The translations under genes and the position numbers were made by a program. From Spongilla lacustris (lineage: Eukaryota; Porifera; Demospongiae; Spongillida; Spongillidae): DNA of 64,000 nucleotides. This document shows positions 54,500 through 64,000 of this stretch, piece after piece. The notes below the pieces were generated by a model. The model did not search any database. It worked only from the letters and a program-made list of their open reading frames with translations, and was not told the DNA's origin. The stretch's first letter is position 1, and each line of letters begins with the position of its first letter. The DNA is taken from contig OX442416.1 in the NCBI GenBank assembly GCA_949361645.1, positions 19,214,323 through 19,278,322 on the forward strand, in the 5' to 3' direction.

Positions 54500-54999
54500 C
54501 ACACATGCACACATACATGTGCACACACACACCTGTGGTGACCAGGCTTGTGCATAAGCTGAGAATGAGTGAGGAGTTCCTTCCAACATTCCAGAGCATA
54601 GCTACAGAACTGCAAGCCATGCTAGGTTAGTTATGGGGATGTGATATATGTGAGTGGTTAGATATGGGGATATATAGGTGTGTGTGTATGTGAGTGTAAA
54701 TATTTGAGCATGTGTGTATGTGGTGTAGAAAGAGGCAATGGGCCAAGAGCTCCCACTTGTTCAGAAGTATATACTTGTATGTGTGTGCATATATGTGAGC
54801 AACTTGTGTATGTGTGTGGGATGTAATATGTGTGTGTAAATGTGTGCATGTATATATGTGTGTGTGTGTGTATATGTGAGTGGATATGTGTGTGAGTGAA
54901 TATGGTATATATGTGACATGGTACTTTTCTTTAGGTGTTGATTCTCTGAGCATGGTGGTCCCAGCTGTGCGATATCTCAAGACGCAAAGCAGAAGATGA
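50375..54999 (+). CDS. CEP70: Centrosomal protein CEP70 (13 exons, 555 residues)
   Basis: Exons 50375-50485, 50665-50752, 50811-50937, 51781-52134, 52392-52469, 52609-52663, 52713-52811, 53093-53257, 53415-53585, 53763-53922, 54311-54425, 54546-54625 and 54935-54999. CEP70 binds gamma-tubulin at centrosomes and supports spindle and cilium assembly. Matching blocks: EKEAWQLVNDDLRQMGY (N-terminal), a coiled-coil (ELAKLEGAYAKLQLELQSR, then ...CRQKIKDLESQLHVHQH), LQAVLNILYHPTAPRV, ALLTLQEWAAHLKGL, and a highly alike C-terminus (VGMVKHFQQLFDVRRPEGV, VFQSLEEMRNVM, SEEFLPTFQSIATELQAML, VVPAVRYLK). Human CEP70 is about 597 residues. Exon 4 carries a His/Thr-rich insertion of HVTH repeats not in vertebrates. 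Intron 2 (58 nt) must use GAGAGAG/CAG to keep the frame. Introns 7, 9 and 10 start with G-rich minisatellites; introns 4 and 8 end in long pyrimidine tracts. An in-frame ATG at 50330 is an alternative start. Confidence 0.93.
50938..51780 (+). other. CEP70 intron 3, the long intron; no gene seen
   Basis: 843 nt, AT-rich, with a poly-G stretch at 51599-51615. No open frame or repeat of note; this is where an unrecognised exon could hide. Confidence 0.5.
52180..52382 (+). repeat. Pyrimidine (CCCT)n tract of CEP70 intron 4
   Basis: Nearly 200 nt of pure C/T (CCCTCC units) leading to the TCACACACCAG acceptor; open frames across it are artefacts. Confidence 0.95.
52812..53040 (+). repeat. G-rich minisatellite starting at the CEP70 exon 7 donor
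   Basis: GTATGTGTGAGG opens the intron, followed by five GTGTGAGAGGGGGG-type units and related GGAGGG repeats. Confidence 0.9.
53555..53692 (+). repeat. 32-nt minisatellite duplicating the CEP70 exon 9 splice donor
   Basis: The exon end CTCAGGAAGGGGCAGGGCAAG/GT is repeated four times downstream with GTGGGT or GTAGGT after each AAG. The last copy is shortened. Confidence 0.92.
53921..54262 (+). repeat. 30-nt minisatellite seeded at the CEP70 exon 10 donor
   Basis: The unit GTATGTGTGTGGAGTGGTGT plus GGGGTGTTGT is repeated about nine times. Each unit starts with a GTATGTGTG string like the true donor GG/GTATGTGG at 53923. Confidence 0.93.
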
Positions 55000-55187
55000 T
55001 TTTGGGACTGGGGACTGCATATTATTATTATTATTGTTATTATTGTTTGCACCAGTCATTTGTACACATGATCATATCATTGGTGGAATGTACTCCACAA
55101 TAAGTAATGTTGTACCCCCTAGGGTAATTGTCTTGCCACTGGAAGAAACATCATCTCCATCACAGCATATTTCACACTGTCTACATG

Positions 55188-55392
55188 CAGGGCCGGTGAG
55201 GGGGGGGGGGGGGGGGGGGGGGGGTAAGCGGGGTTACTTACCCCGGGCCCCAAGGTATAATAGGGAGCCCGGCGGGCCAATCCAATCTCAAGGGGGACTC
55301 CCCCCCCCCTCCCCCGCTCGTATTTTCAGGGCCTATGGGGCCCTCAAATGATATGTTACCCCCGGGCCTCACTACGGCTCTCACCGGCCCTG
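55188..55392. mobile_element. 205-bp hAT-type MITE between CEP70 and the membrane-protein gene
   Basis: Ends CAGGGCCGGTGAG and CTCACCGGCCCTG are exact inverted repeats. The flanking 8-mers TCTACATG (55180-55187) and TCTACACG (55393-55400) match at seven of eight positions. It contains a poly-G tract (55200-55224). Confidence 0.88.
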
Positions 55393-55577
55393 TCTACACG
55401 CACCTCCTAATTAATTAATTTAAAAAGGTCTGGAACCGAGGTTTTTGACATGATGTAGTGTACATAGCAGTGTTGACATAAACATAAAAACCACTTCATT
55501 ACCTAAGGCAATGGCAGATCGTTTGTTGATTAATAGATAAACGGCATAGTCGTTATAAAGTTCTGCGAGGCTTCGAG

Positions 55578-56294
55578 ATGAAAGGCGCTCTTTTGGTTTC
55601 TACCTACGTCTTCTGGGCTGCGCAACTGGTCGGACCAGTCTTAAACCAATATTTGCCTGCCGTGTACGTTACTGAATACGCGTACCCCGTGAGCGTTGGA
55701 AACATCCTCACTTCCGTGTTTGGGTTCCTGTCGCTGCTGTCTGTCTGCTGTCTGTACAAGACGACCACGCCTATCCAGAACAGCAGGTGTCGAGACGTCA
55801 CCTTTCTGCTCTTTCTCTACCTCACCGTAGGAGGCCACGCGGCTCACCTCGTCTGCGTCGTGATCGAGGACGCCGGCGCGCACGTGCACCCGCTCGTGTT
55901 CGTCTTGCACGAGCGCGTGTCGCACAACATTTTCCAGCTGGGCTTCTACGGGATGATGGCCCTACTGCTGTGGCGGGAGGTGGGCGTGGCAGCTTCGAAC
56001 GAGCGGCCGCGGCAACGCTGCGGTGAGGGCACGTCTGCCACCCTCGCTGCCTTGATCGGACGGCTCGCCGGTTGCATTCTGCTAGGTGCGTTCTTCTCGA
56101 TATTCGCTGTGGAGACGGCGACACAGGTACTGACAATGGCGTTCTACGTCCTTTGCCTCACGGCGATCGCGTTCGCCACTCGTTCCCTCGGCATTGGCGG
56201 GGTCTGGAGGATGTACGCGAGGTCGGAGCTGCTTATCTGCGGAGTGCTAACACAAGTAGCCTTGGCAGGAATGACAGTTATGGCTGCATATTGA
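55578..56294 (+). CDS. Intronless six-TM protein with His-rich motifs, family not recognised
   Basis: 238 codons in one exon, distinctly GC-rich (third positions mostly C/G) compared with its AT-rich surroundings. About six hydrophobic helices are visible near 5-25, 38-60, 74-96, 105-132, 155-178 and 182-203, with a short seventh possible at 218-236. Charged loop 139-150 (SNERPRQRCGEG) is probably cytosolic. Six histidines cluster in the membrane core: GGHxxH (87, 90), H102, H104 and LHERVSHN (H111, H116). This pattern suggests metal or haem binding, but I know no family with it. Start chosen at the first ATG, preceded by an A-rich AGATG context. Candidates would be a small redox or transport membrane protein. 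Absence of introns beside intron-rich neighbours suggests retroposition or transfer. Confidence 0.72.
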   Translation: MKGALLVSTYVFWAAQLVGPVLNQYLPAVYVTEYAYPVSVGNILTSVFGFLSLLSVCCLYKTTTPIQNSRCRDVTFLLFLYLTVGGHAAHLVCVVIEDAGAHVHPLVFVLHERVSHNIFQLGFYGMMALLLWREVGVAASNERPRQRCGEGTSATLAALIGRLAGCILLGAFFSIFAVETATQVLTMAFYVLCLTAIAFATRSLGIGGVWRMYARSELLICGVLTQVALAGMTVMAAY

Positions 56295-56472
56295 TTTATT
56301 TTAATTGTGTTTCTCTGACCAACGATACCGCATCACAGTTCCGTTGCAATAGAAGCTTGAGCGCATCTCAGTAATGAGTTAAAAGTACTTTCACCCTTTC
56401 AAATCTGGACGACGACGAATTGAAATCACGTGCGCTTGTAATAACGAAACGTGCTCAAAAAAAAAAAAAAAG

Positions 56473-58986
56473 ATGTCCCAGTTATGGCTTCACAAACTAC
56501 CACCAGCGCCCCCTCGGTCACCGTTTTCTACGCATTCACCTCGTCTAACAGACTCGTCTTCGCTGTCGATTTCGACTCCGGGGACTAGCACTTCGTCCAC
56601 GATGCTATTGGTGCCGGCCCCACCAGCGAGCAGGAATGCCGGGAGCATTAACAGTCACGTGAGCCACGGGAGCATCAACAGTCACGGGAGCCACGGGAGC
56701 ATTAACAGCCACGGGAGCGTTGGAAGTACCACCCAGGACAGTTCGGAGAGGATAGAGACCCGCCTGACCACAATAGAAGGTCAGCTGGGAAAGATTCTAG
56801 AGGAGCTGCAGGAACTGAAGCAAGCGCACGCGAAGAAGAACTTCCTAATCAAGGGAAGTCCGGCAGAGGTGACGGCCATACACGAGCAAAGAGATAAAAA
56901 GCGTTCTTTTTAATGCGCATATTTCACCCTGAAGGAAGCTCTGAGGGACGCTACGGCAACACTCTTTTGCGAAACCGTTACTAGACAACCCGATGACGAT
57001 AGTATCAAGGTATGGTAATTATGCAGTGAGAGTTTGTGTTATTTAATATTACGCGAATGCAAGAACATTCTTGTCCAAGTGATGGGGCCGAGCATTCTCT
57101 CGGACAAGAATAAATATGACACAGCATTTCGATACTGCCGCTCAAAACTGGCCAGTTGCAGAAGTGAAGAGCGGAGGAAGGTGAGGGGAGGAGGGAAGGT
57201 GTGTCTGTGTACGTGTTTGCATGTGTTGTTCTGTTGAAATGTGTATTGAGTGATGTGTATATTTCTGTGGTGTGTATGTCTGTGTGTGTGCATAGACATA
57301 AGTGAGAGGATTGGAAACTGTACAGCAGTGTTACCTCCCCAAACAAACCATCAAGAGAGGGCGATACTGATAGAGTGGCACAAGACAATTGCTCCATTAC
57401 ATGATTCTATTTTACAAGCCACACCTATGTACGTGGACTGGGGCATATAAGAACATGTGTGGCTACATGTGAGAAGGTTACTATGTATTGGTGCCCAGTC
57501 CGGTGCATGCAACGCAACGTTACACTGGTCTGTGCACTTTCCACGTAGAACATAACACTATTTAGCTTTTGATGTTGCCATGGACATATTATTGGACTGG
57601 GCACCTGGTTCTGATTACCATAGAGTGCCGCAATCTATCTGCCCATATCAATGTGTCTTAGCAATCTTTAATGCTTCCACGTACCTGTTTCAATATTTGA
57701 GGAAATAACTGGTGCTACCAACAGGATTTTAAAGAATGGCATGCGGCTGCATTCATAATAACGTCTTTTTTTTTTATGGGGGGCCAGAGGAGGGGGGGGA
57801 TAAATTGTGGTAGATGTAACTTAAGTTGCCTGTGCTGAAGCACAACACATTTAATATTCAGCTTTGTGTGGTGCCTCTGTGGCAGGCAGATTAAGCTTCC
57901 ATTAGTATTTCAATACCTAATGACGAGGATGACTTTTCAATCTGGTTACCTTCCATACTCTTGAGCTCCCCATGAGAAGGTGGCCTGGGAACTAGATTCG
58001 ACTGTTAATTGGCCAATCCTCACTAGTAATCTGTGGTGCATGTGTCCTATGCATGTATGTGTGTGCATTAACTGTACAACAGGTATCTGTATATTTTGTG
58101 ATGGGTACATTACGATGGAAAGCCTGTACTATTGCGCTATTTATATTTAATGCCCTCCTAATGCTATTTAATGCCCTCCTCCCAATGCTATTTTATGCCC
58201 TCCTCCCAATGCCCAGGTGCTGGGGAAGAACCCTCACGCCAAGTGTGCTCAGATGACCACAAAGGAGCTGGCTGCAAGTTTCATTAAGTCCATACACGCT
58301 GATACTGCAGTCACAGAACTGTACGAGAGACACTTGGCAATATTGGTAAGTGTGAGATCGCATTGTATTTTCAGAACTGTGATCTTGTAAAAGCCTTTAT
58401 GTCTGTAGCAAAATAAATGTTCTTCATCCACAGCCTATCAATCAGGCACCCTAAAAGGGCTGGTGTTTAAACGAGCATATCTTCATCATCGTTTAAATGC
58501 TTATGCGTACATTTCAGGACAACACTCCTAATGCCCATGCTCCCTATCTGTGTCCTTATATGGTGTTTCCTTATATCCCCTGTGTCCTTATATGGTGTGT
58601 CCTTATATGCTCTGTGTTCTTATAAGCTCTGTGTCCTTATATGGTGTGTCCTTATATGGCGTGTCCTTATATGCTCTGTGTCCTTATGTAGTGTGTCCTT
58701 ATATGCTCTGTGTCCTTATGTAGTGTGTCCTTATATGCTCTGTGTCCTTATATGGTGCGTCCTTGTATTGCAGCGACAGTTTGTTAGGTGTTGCTATGAC
58801 TCCAAGCAAGTCAATTATTCGGAGTTTGTGAAGTGGCTGGAGGAGTACTATCCTTCGCTTGCAGAGACCGACTGGATAGGCATCATGGAGGAGGACAGTG
58901 TCTTCAACTACCAGCATGGGAACGGGATGTTCCAGAATGAAGTCAGCGTGAGCATCGAGTCCATCGAGTCTACAGGGAGCCAGTGA
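56473..58986 (+). CDS. Unrecognised coiled-coil protein (5 exons, about 309 residues)
   Basis: Exons 56473-56868, 56935-57009, 57064-57180, 58217-58345 and 58774-58986 are all phase 0 with good GT/AG sites. Residues 1-90 are Pro/Ser/Thr rich and include a short internal repeat (GSINSHVSHGSINSHGS). Residues 91-122 form a predicted coiled coil (IETRLTTIEGQLGKILEELQ). The remainder is globular, with AFRYCRSKLASCRSEERRK, KNPHAKCAQMTTKELAASF and RQFVRCCYDSKQVNYSEFVK, WLEEYYPSL, ending in an acidic/serine tail (SIESIESTGSQ). I do not recognise the family; a BEN-like or other DNA/chromatin adaptor is a guess. An E-box (TCACGTGC) lies about 45 nt upstream of the ATG. A reading at 57304-57450 could be an alternative exon but is out of phase. 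Confidence 0.7.
57451..58050 (+). other. Intron 3 of the coiled-coil gene; nothing recognised
   Basis: No further exon or repeat family recognised; poly-T at 57766-57775 and a short G-run near 57792. Confidence 0.5.
58545..58770 (+). repeat. 16-17 nt minisatellite before the last exon of the coiled-coil gene
   Basis: About 11 TGTGTCCTTATATGNTNTG units, pyrimidine-containing, ending at the TTGTATTGCAG acceptor. Confidence 0.88.
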
Positions 58987-59560
58987 AATGTTGTTATGAT
59001 GAGACAGGAAGCGAATGAATGTTGCTATGGGACCATTCCCCTAAGTACTTCTCCCCCCCCCCCCCCCCACCCCCCTTCCTTTTTGTGGCAATTTTATCTC
59101 CACGCATTGTAAGCAGCCAATTTGCAAACATGCACAGTATTTTAAATTTCAAGTGAATCAGGCAATGAAAATCTGTATCAATCTTTAGTAGCATAGAATG
59201 TATATAATAATTAAAATGACACCAAAAGCTACAGCTACCTGCTCCAGCGCCTTTCAGTGGATGTTCAAAGGGGCAGTACAGCCTCCATAGCGATCAGAGG
59301 AATGCTTAAAGAATGCATGCAAGTGAAGTGACTGGATTGGGTAGGGCAATGTCGGTGTTTGCTAATACTAAAAGCCACAAATCTGTGCATAAGAGGAAGC
59401 AGAGTGAAATGGAGAAGTGCAGTTCACATGGATGATGGGGCTGGACTACCCACATCAGCTTATATGAATATAATTTGTATGTGCTATTATGTTGCTTGAG
59501 TATGTCATTTGTAGTCTAGCTATTATTTTAAATAATGAGTAAGGAAAACACGATGAAAAT
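58987..59560. other. 3' flank; no gene seen
   Basis: Poly-C tract at 59052-59075 and an ATTAAA at about 59206 that could be the poly(A) signal of the upstream gene. Confidence 0.4.
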
Positions 59561-59564
59561 GATA

Positions 59565-59793
59565 CCAAATGCAAGGAGCTAGGGTGGGTTTGAGTCCCCA
59601 TGGTGGTTGAGGCATATGGTGCTTGGGGGACAGAAGCAATGGAGTCATTTTCACTTCTGGCCTCTTGCCTTGCAACTAGCTCCAACAGGGCTAAGGTTGA
59701 GGTCCTAGCTGCCTTATATGGCAGGCTGAACCTCAACTTAGTTAGCGCCAACACCACAGCCATCCTCTCCAGGTGTTTTGTCCCCGACTATTA
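59565..59793 (+). pseudogene. Non-LTR retrotransposon ORF C-terminus
   Basis: Plus-strand reading includes NDTKCKELGWV, then VVEAYGAWGTEAMESFSLLA, TSSNRAKVEVLAALYGRLNL and SANTTAILSRCF before a stop. Clearer than the other copies but missing the reverse transcriptase. Confidence 0.75.
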
Positions 59794-59954
59794 GCAATAG
59801 TAGGGTGCATTTATTTATCATACTGCTGTATTATTAAATTTATTTGTGTATCATTTTATGTAAAAATGGTATAATCGATTCTATTCCATTTAAATAATGG
59901 ATCTTTAAAAAAAAAATTGTCGTCAGAAAAAAATAAAATTATTATAGCATTCTT

Positions 59955-60118
59955 CTATGACGCCAAATGTAATGAACTGGATTGGGTCTGTGTACCATTA
60001 GTGGTGCCTTCTCTACTAGCCACTTGCTCATCCAAAGCAAAGTAAGTGGTTCTTACCGAACTCTACGTGCGGCTGAACCGAATGCAATTGCCATCCTTTC
60101 CCGTAGCATCTCTGTCAA
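59955..60118 (+). pseudogene. Second, more decayed copy of the same C-terminus
   Basis: NELDWVCVPLVVPSLLATCS, a stop, then LTELYVRLNRMQ. Frame broken at least once. Confidence 0.6.
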
Positions 60119-60227
60119 GGTGATGTAGGGTAGATAATAGTTAGGATTTTGTGTACATTGTGTATAACAGTGTACTTGAGTTACATCCATTTATGCTGTA
60201 ATATCGTACATGCACTACTGACAACAC

Positions 60228-60287
<60 letters not shown>

Positions 60288-60290
60288 CAA
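60228..60290. repeat. (CA)n microsatellite
   Basis: About 30 CA units in a row, in the middle of the retrotransposon fragments. Confidence 0.96.
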
Positions 60291-60479
60291 AGTCATGAAG
60301 GAAGAAGATCCCATGTCAGGATGGCTCTGGCAATGGACCTGACTAGGGTAATGTTTAGCCTGTCAAAAATGTCTGCCAAAACTGCAGGCTTGGGGGAAGA
60401 TGCATATGGCTAGGTGGGATGACAGTCTTGAAAACATTTCCTGGGCCTCCTTTCCCCAACTGCCATACATTTCTACAGC

Positions 60480-60880
60480 TACAGGAATGCAGGTCCACCA
60501 CAACTATAGGCACCTCGGACCATTAGAAAGCAGTTTACGAGCTTCAGCAGCAAAGGCTGCTGCACCCACCATTTGGCTAGATTTTCCCAAGATGGCAGGG
60601 GTGAGGGGTGATGTCACTGCGATATCCAGTGCAACTGGCTTGCCTCTGTCCCATCCAGCAATGAGGATACGAGTTACTCGAGTAAGTATGGCTATGATCA
60701 CCGCCCTCCACCCCCACTCTTGGATGGGCACGATGGCTGAGGTCAGCAACAACATCCCTCGGGAGGTTGCACTGTATGACCTTATCTCCTCCTAGTCTGC
60801 AGGTCACTGCATGGTGGCCAAGGGAATCAAGGGCACTTTCGGGGCAGAAAGGACACATGACCACACCCTCATGAGATGTC
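60480..60880 (-). pseudogene. Non-LTR retrotransposon zinc-knuckle and C-terminal region
   Basis: Minus-strand reading has CPFCPESALDSLGHHAVTC (CxxC...HxxxC zinc-binding motif), then DVVADLSHRAHPRVGVEGGD; further downstream, in a shifted frame, GWDRGKPVALDIAVTSPLTP. This region precedes the ELGW block in intact elements. At least one frameshift. Confidence 0.75.
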
Positions 60881-61349
60881 CAATCCCAGCCACCATCTTA
60901 ATGCAGCCTGGTATTCATTGGACTCCAAGTGCGAGCCCAAACGAACAGAATTAAGGGATCACAAGAGGCTGCATGATATAAATAAATACAAGAATTAACA
61001 TACAGAGTAGGCATGCTATTACTAATGAATACATGAGTGCACACAAAGTACACCTGAAACTTGATCGGCCTGCTGAGTGTCATCCTATGCGCTGTAGTTA
61101 CACTGTGATGTAAGAGCTGATGCCGTATGCTCGGGATATATATATATAGCAATGCCCAAATAACTTTTAGGAAGACATAATTTGAATGATGCCAAATGTT
61201 CCAAGCTGAGAAATGAAGTGTGTATAATCTGGCAGTAGAGCAGTTTCTTCTTGTGTGTGGTTTTGGATTTGAGACATGTCAGTGGCTTCTTTTCCACAAG
61301 CCCCATAGCATACAGTAGGTTTAAATATTATTATTTTAGTATTATCTTG

Positions 61350-61530
61350 GCTACAGAGACCTAGAGGAACGTGGGGCACAGAAGTCCCAAGAGGCTTTCT
61401 CGCACCTGCATGACCTCTCTCGCCTTGCTGCCAGACGCAACAAAGCCACGTCAATGGTGGTTACCAGCCTATATCGTCTACCTAAACATGACCCTGCAAT
61501 GCACAGGCTCTTTACTCTCATAAGAGAATA
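61350..61530 (+). pseudogene. Short non-LTR C-terminal scrap
   Basis: Reads RDLEERGAQKSQEAFSHLHD then LSRLAARRNKATSMVVTSLY, the same pattern as the other copies but diverged. Confidence 0.55.
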
Positions 61531-61539
61531 ACTGAATTA

Positions 61540-62190
61540 CTAACCTGGAAAGTAAGACCAGTGGTTGCTGAAAAGCTAAAGGGCCACTACAATTGTAATT
61601 AACTTTGAGTTATAGTAACTCACCATTACATAATCTAATACAGAATCAAATTGTGTTTTAATCATGGAGTAATTAGTGATGGTTATTGAAATTAGTTAGC
61701 TTCAATATTAATAACTTTGAAGCAAATTACGGTTTTACTCACTATTGAACTCAGTAACTTGAAATCAGTGCTGTTCCACTGCATACTCAGATCTTTAGTT
61801 ACTTATTAGTAGTTATTAAAATCAATTATCTCTAACCGTAATCTTGAATAATGTTGATAATAGAGGTTTTGAATATTTTGATTGATGAGGGCTTTGATGC
61901 AATTACTTAACTGCTTACAATAATTTAAATCTAATTGGATTGTTAGTATTTGCCTAACTTAGGTTAAAGAAAACAAGCAGTTAATTCAATTCAATCCTAA
62001 GTTATAGTGATGTAAAAGCGTTGCGTTCTTTCGTGAAGCCGGAATGAAGACCCTGTATAGTATTCCGAATACGGGAGGTGTTCCTCTGACTCGCATTTGG
62101 CCAAATATACTAGCGAGATATAAAAAATAAAAGATTTTGAGTAAAAAGTAGGGAAACAAGGAATTATGGACGTTCGTTGATTTATTATAA
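61540..62190. other. AT-rich gap; no gene seen
   Basis: A run of AGTTA/TAACT-like motifs at about 61590-61860 gives weak internal repetition. Nothing coding. Confidence 0.5.
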
Positions 62191-62193
62191 ATA

Positions 62194-62760
62194 TTACAGA
62201 CCTACATTTTGAAACTGTAGTGGTGAGGTTGGTGGACTGGACTGTAGTGGTGAGGCTGGTGGACTTGACTGTAGTGGTGAGGCTGGTGGACTTGACTGTT
62301 GTGGTGAGGCTGGTGGACTTGACTGTAGTGGTGAGGCTGGTGGACTCGACTGTTGTGATGAGGCTGGTGGACTTGGTGGAGTGGACTGCCTTTGGAAGAG
62401 TTTTAAATCAGCACCATTAACCCGTACAATGCAGTTTGATGGATTATCAACAGTTTGTAATGAATAAAATCCTTTGCTACATGTATACTTTGCTGTTATT
62501 ATATAGGGCCCTACCCACTTAGGGTCCAATTTTCCCCCTCTCCTCTTGCTTTTAAGGAAATCTTACTTTAGCACCTCAGAACCAATGAGGAATACATTGG
62601 CCCTGGCATGTTTAGCATCGTACTGTAGCTTTTGTTTTTTCTAAAGACAAATCAAAACATTACTTTCAATTTACTAAGTGTATAGAATCATAAGAATGTT
62701 TCTTTTCACATTTACCAACATTTCCTGTCTTTCACTACGTAAAACTGTCGTGTGCCCAGG
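62194..62760 (-). pseudogene. Gypsy-type integrase C-terminal remnant with Pro/Ser repeat tail
   Basis: Minus-strand reading: LRSERQEML (upstream block near 62735), QKLQYDAKHARANVFLIGSE then VLK, a stop at about 62567, DFLKSKRRGGKLDPKWVGPY then IITAKYTCSKGFYSLQ and NCIVRVNGADLKLF. RGGKLDPKWVGPY...VNGADLK is the GPY/F module at the C-terminus of Gypsy/Ty3 integrases and of host genes derived from them. It is followed by SPPASPLQ / SPPASPQQ repeats (62220-62395, 27-nt unit, about six copies) and a stop at 62194. An intron-like gap (about 62640-62730) separates the two upstream blocks. The in-frame stop argues for decay; derivation from a domesticated gene cannot be excluded. No catalytic core is present. 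Confidence 0.65.
62220..62395. repeat. 27-bp minisatellite encoding SPPASPLQS on the minus strand
   Basis: The unit is close to GACTGTAGTGGTGAGGCTGG plus TGGACTT, six copies, length a multiple of three so the frame persists on both strands. Confidence 0.93.
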
Positions 62761-62769
62761 TACATTTTT

Positions 62770-63330
62770 TACAGACATACTATTGAACAAGGAGCTTTAA
62801 CCGATTATACGCTAAATTTAATTTGCGCACGCGTACATACGTAACGCGGAATTGTTTTCAACAAATAATCATTTTTTGAGGTGTGGTTATGGTAGTTATT
62901 GCAGCAGCTGAACGGAGCGACTTTTGTATGGACGACCTTTGTTTTTTGGAATGCTGACTGGATAAACTATCTTCCCTTGCGTATGGATGGGCGCGATCTA
63001 CTCATGTTCGAGCGTGCGATGGTGAAAAACGAATCTGAACGTAACGCTACCTCGTCTCTTAGTGTTTGAGGTACGTTGTAAACATATGCGATGTCTTTGT
63101 TGGGTAGAATGACGACTTTCTTCAGTGAATATAGGCTATTTAGAGAGGGGGGGAGGTTGTTGCAAACACAGCCATATATTCTATTTATAGCCCGTCCGCT
63201 TGTATCTTCCTGATCGTTAGCTATTTTAGCTATAAACTTACACATGTATTGTTTGTTTGTTTGGTACTTTTGTGGCATGATAAAAGTATATCTATTTGCT
63301 GTACGTGTCAGCTACATGTATTCACACTCT
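62770..63330. other. No gene supported
   Basis: A 103-codon minus-strand frame (62967-63278) has plausible composition but no motif I know. Confidence 0.35.
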
Positions 63331-63334
63331 CTTC

Positions 63335-64000
63335 ATACAGTGGCACCACTATGCACCCACACTATCACCTGCCCACACACTCCTTTTCACACTCCCCTTG
63401 TCACCCATTTGCCTTGTACACACACCACCCAATGCTCGCACTCCATAATGACACACCCTTTCTAGACATATCTTTGTCACACCCTCCCCCTTGTACACAC
63501 CCACTGTAATACATCCATTCCACATCTACCACCCTGCAGTCCCCTCACAGCATGTATTCCACTTGTTAGCACCCTGTGTGAACTCTGGCACACTACAGCA
63601 CCTACACATAGTTATGTGAAGGTGTGGAACCCTTGCACACACACACTTCATTGACTCTTCTATCATGTGCATGCACATCGCTTGTCATATACACCTTTGT
63701 ACACACCACCCATTGTGCACTCTATCACTCCAACTCCTTGTCATACTCACACTCCACAGCACACCCACCTGCCAATTGCAATCCCCTTGTGAGGGAGTGT
63801 GTAGTGTGTAGGAATCTGTAGTGTGTGAGGGTGTGTAGAGGGTGTGTGAGGGAGTGTACAAAGGTATAACGTGTTTACAAGTGGTGTGTGTACAAGGGGT
63901 GTGTGTGAGGGAGTGTGTACAAGGTGTAGTGTGTTTGCAAGTGGTGTGTGTAGAGAGGGTGTTTCCGAGGGGTGTGTGAGGGTGTGTGTAGTGGGTCTGT
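63335..64000. repeat. CACTC/GTGTGAG-rich low-complexity DNA with inverted symmetry
   Basis: 63335-63775 is rich in CACACTCC and TTGTACACACACC; 63785-64000 is rich in the complement (GTGTGAGGGAGTGTGTACAA). The two halves form a loose palindrome. The window ends inside it. Confidence 0.75.

Noticed and set aside
55787..56136. Arg/Ala-rich frames on both strands over the six-TM gene
   Set aside because: Shadow frames of a GC-rich coding region; only the frame at 55578 has hydrophobic helices.

Overview
This is animal nuclear DNA. The genes have many introns, most of them short (several of 53-80 nt). The identifiable genes are metazoan (CEP70, a three-KH poly(C)-binding protein, a peroxisomal enoyl reductase, a CD225/dispanin protein, ankyrin arrays), and the gaps are full of DNA transposons and 3' pieces of non-LTR retrotransposons of the kind I know from cnidarian and sponge genomes. 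A sponge or another early-branching animal is my inference; I saw no diagnostic marker. I saw no prokaryotic-style operons, CRISPR arrays, tRNAs or rRNAs.

Left third (1-16.8 kb): one four-exon CD225/dispanin gene on the minus strand, whose last exon runs into an 821-bp hAT-type MITE. It is followed by 7.9 kb bounded by inverted CACTG... ends with a 3-bp TTG target duplication. Inside that span lie a 1.57-kb fold-back element, a hAT element with exact 8-bp target duplications and a transposase remnant, and a RAG1-like RING/zinc-finger remnant split by about 33 copies of a 22-bp minisatellite.

Middle (16.8-36.4 kb): two paralogous ankyrin-repeat genes on the minus strand, each ANK unit in its own 102-nt exon. 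Gene A (17.2-23.4 kb) has 14 ANK-type exons and a frameshifted first exon. Gene B (28.2-34.1 kb) has six ANK exons and an intact start. Between them are a TIR element, retrotransposon debris and a single-exon 7TM receptor broken by one in-frame TAG. A 959-bp TA-flanked transposon in gene A has its empty site preserved in a paralogous intron.

Right half (36.4-59 kb): a dense run of housekeeping genes whose exons I could join in frame: V-ATPase subunit F (+, 5 exons), PCBP-type KH protein (-, 14 exons with 21-33 nt microexons), PECR (+, 7 exons, ends in SKL), PPCS (+, 7 exons), CEP70 (+, 13 exons), an intronless six-TM protein (+) and an unrecognised five-exon coiled-coil protein (+). PCBP and PECR are head to head across 276 bp; PPCS and CEP70 are 49 bp apart. 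Introns in this block carry a strand-biased pattern: G-rich minisatellites start at or just after 5' splice sites (in two genes the repeat unit contains the splice donor), and pyrimidine or CA tracts precede 3' splice sites.

Right end (59-64 kb): non-LTR C-terminal fragments, a broken Gypsy-type integrase C-terminus with a Pro/Ser-rich repeat, and CA/GT-rich low-complexity DNA. The genes are not a pathway: PPCS (CoA synthesis), PECR (acyl-CoA reduction), V-ATPase, RNA binding and centrosome functions are simply neighbours.
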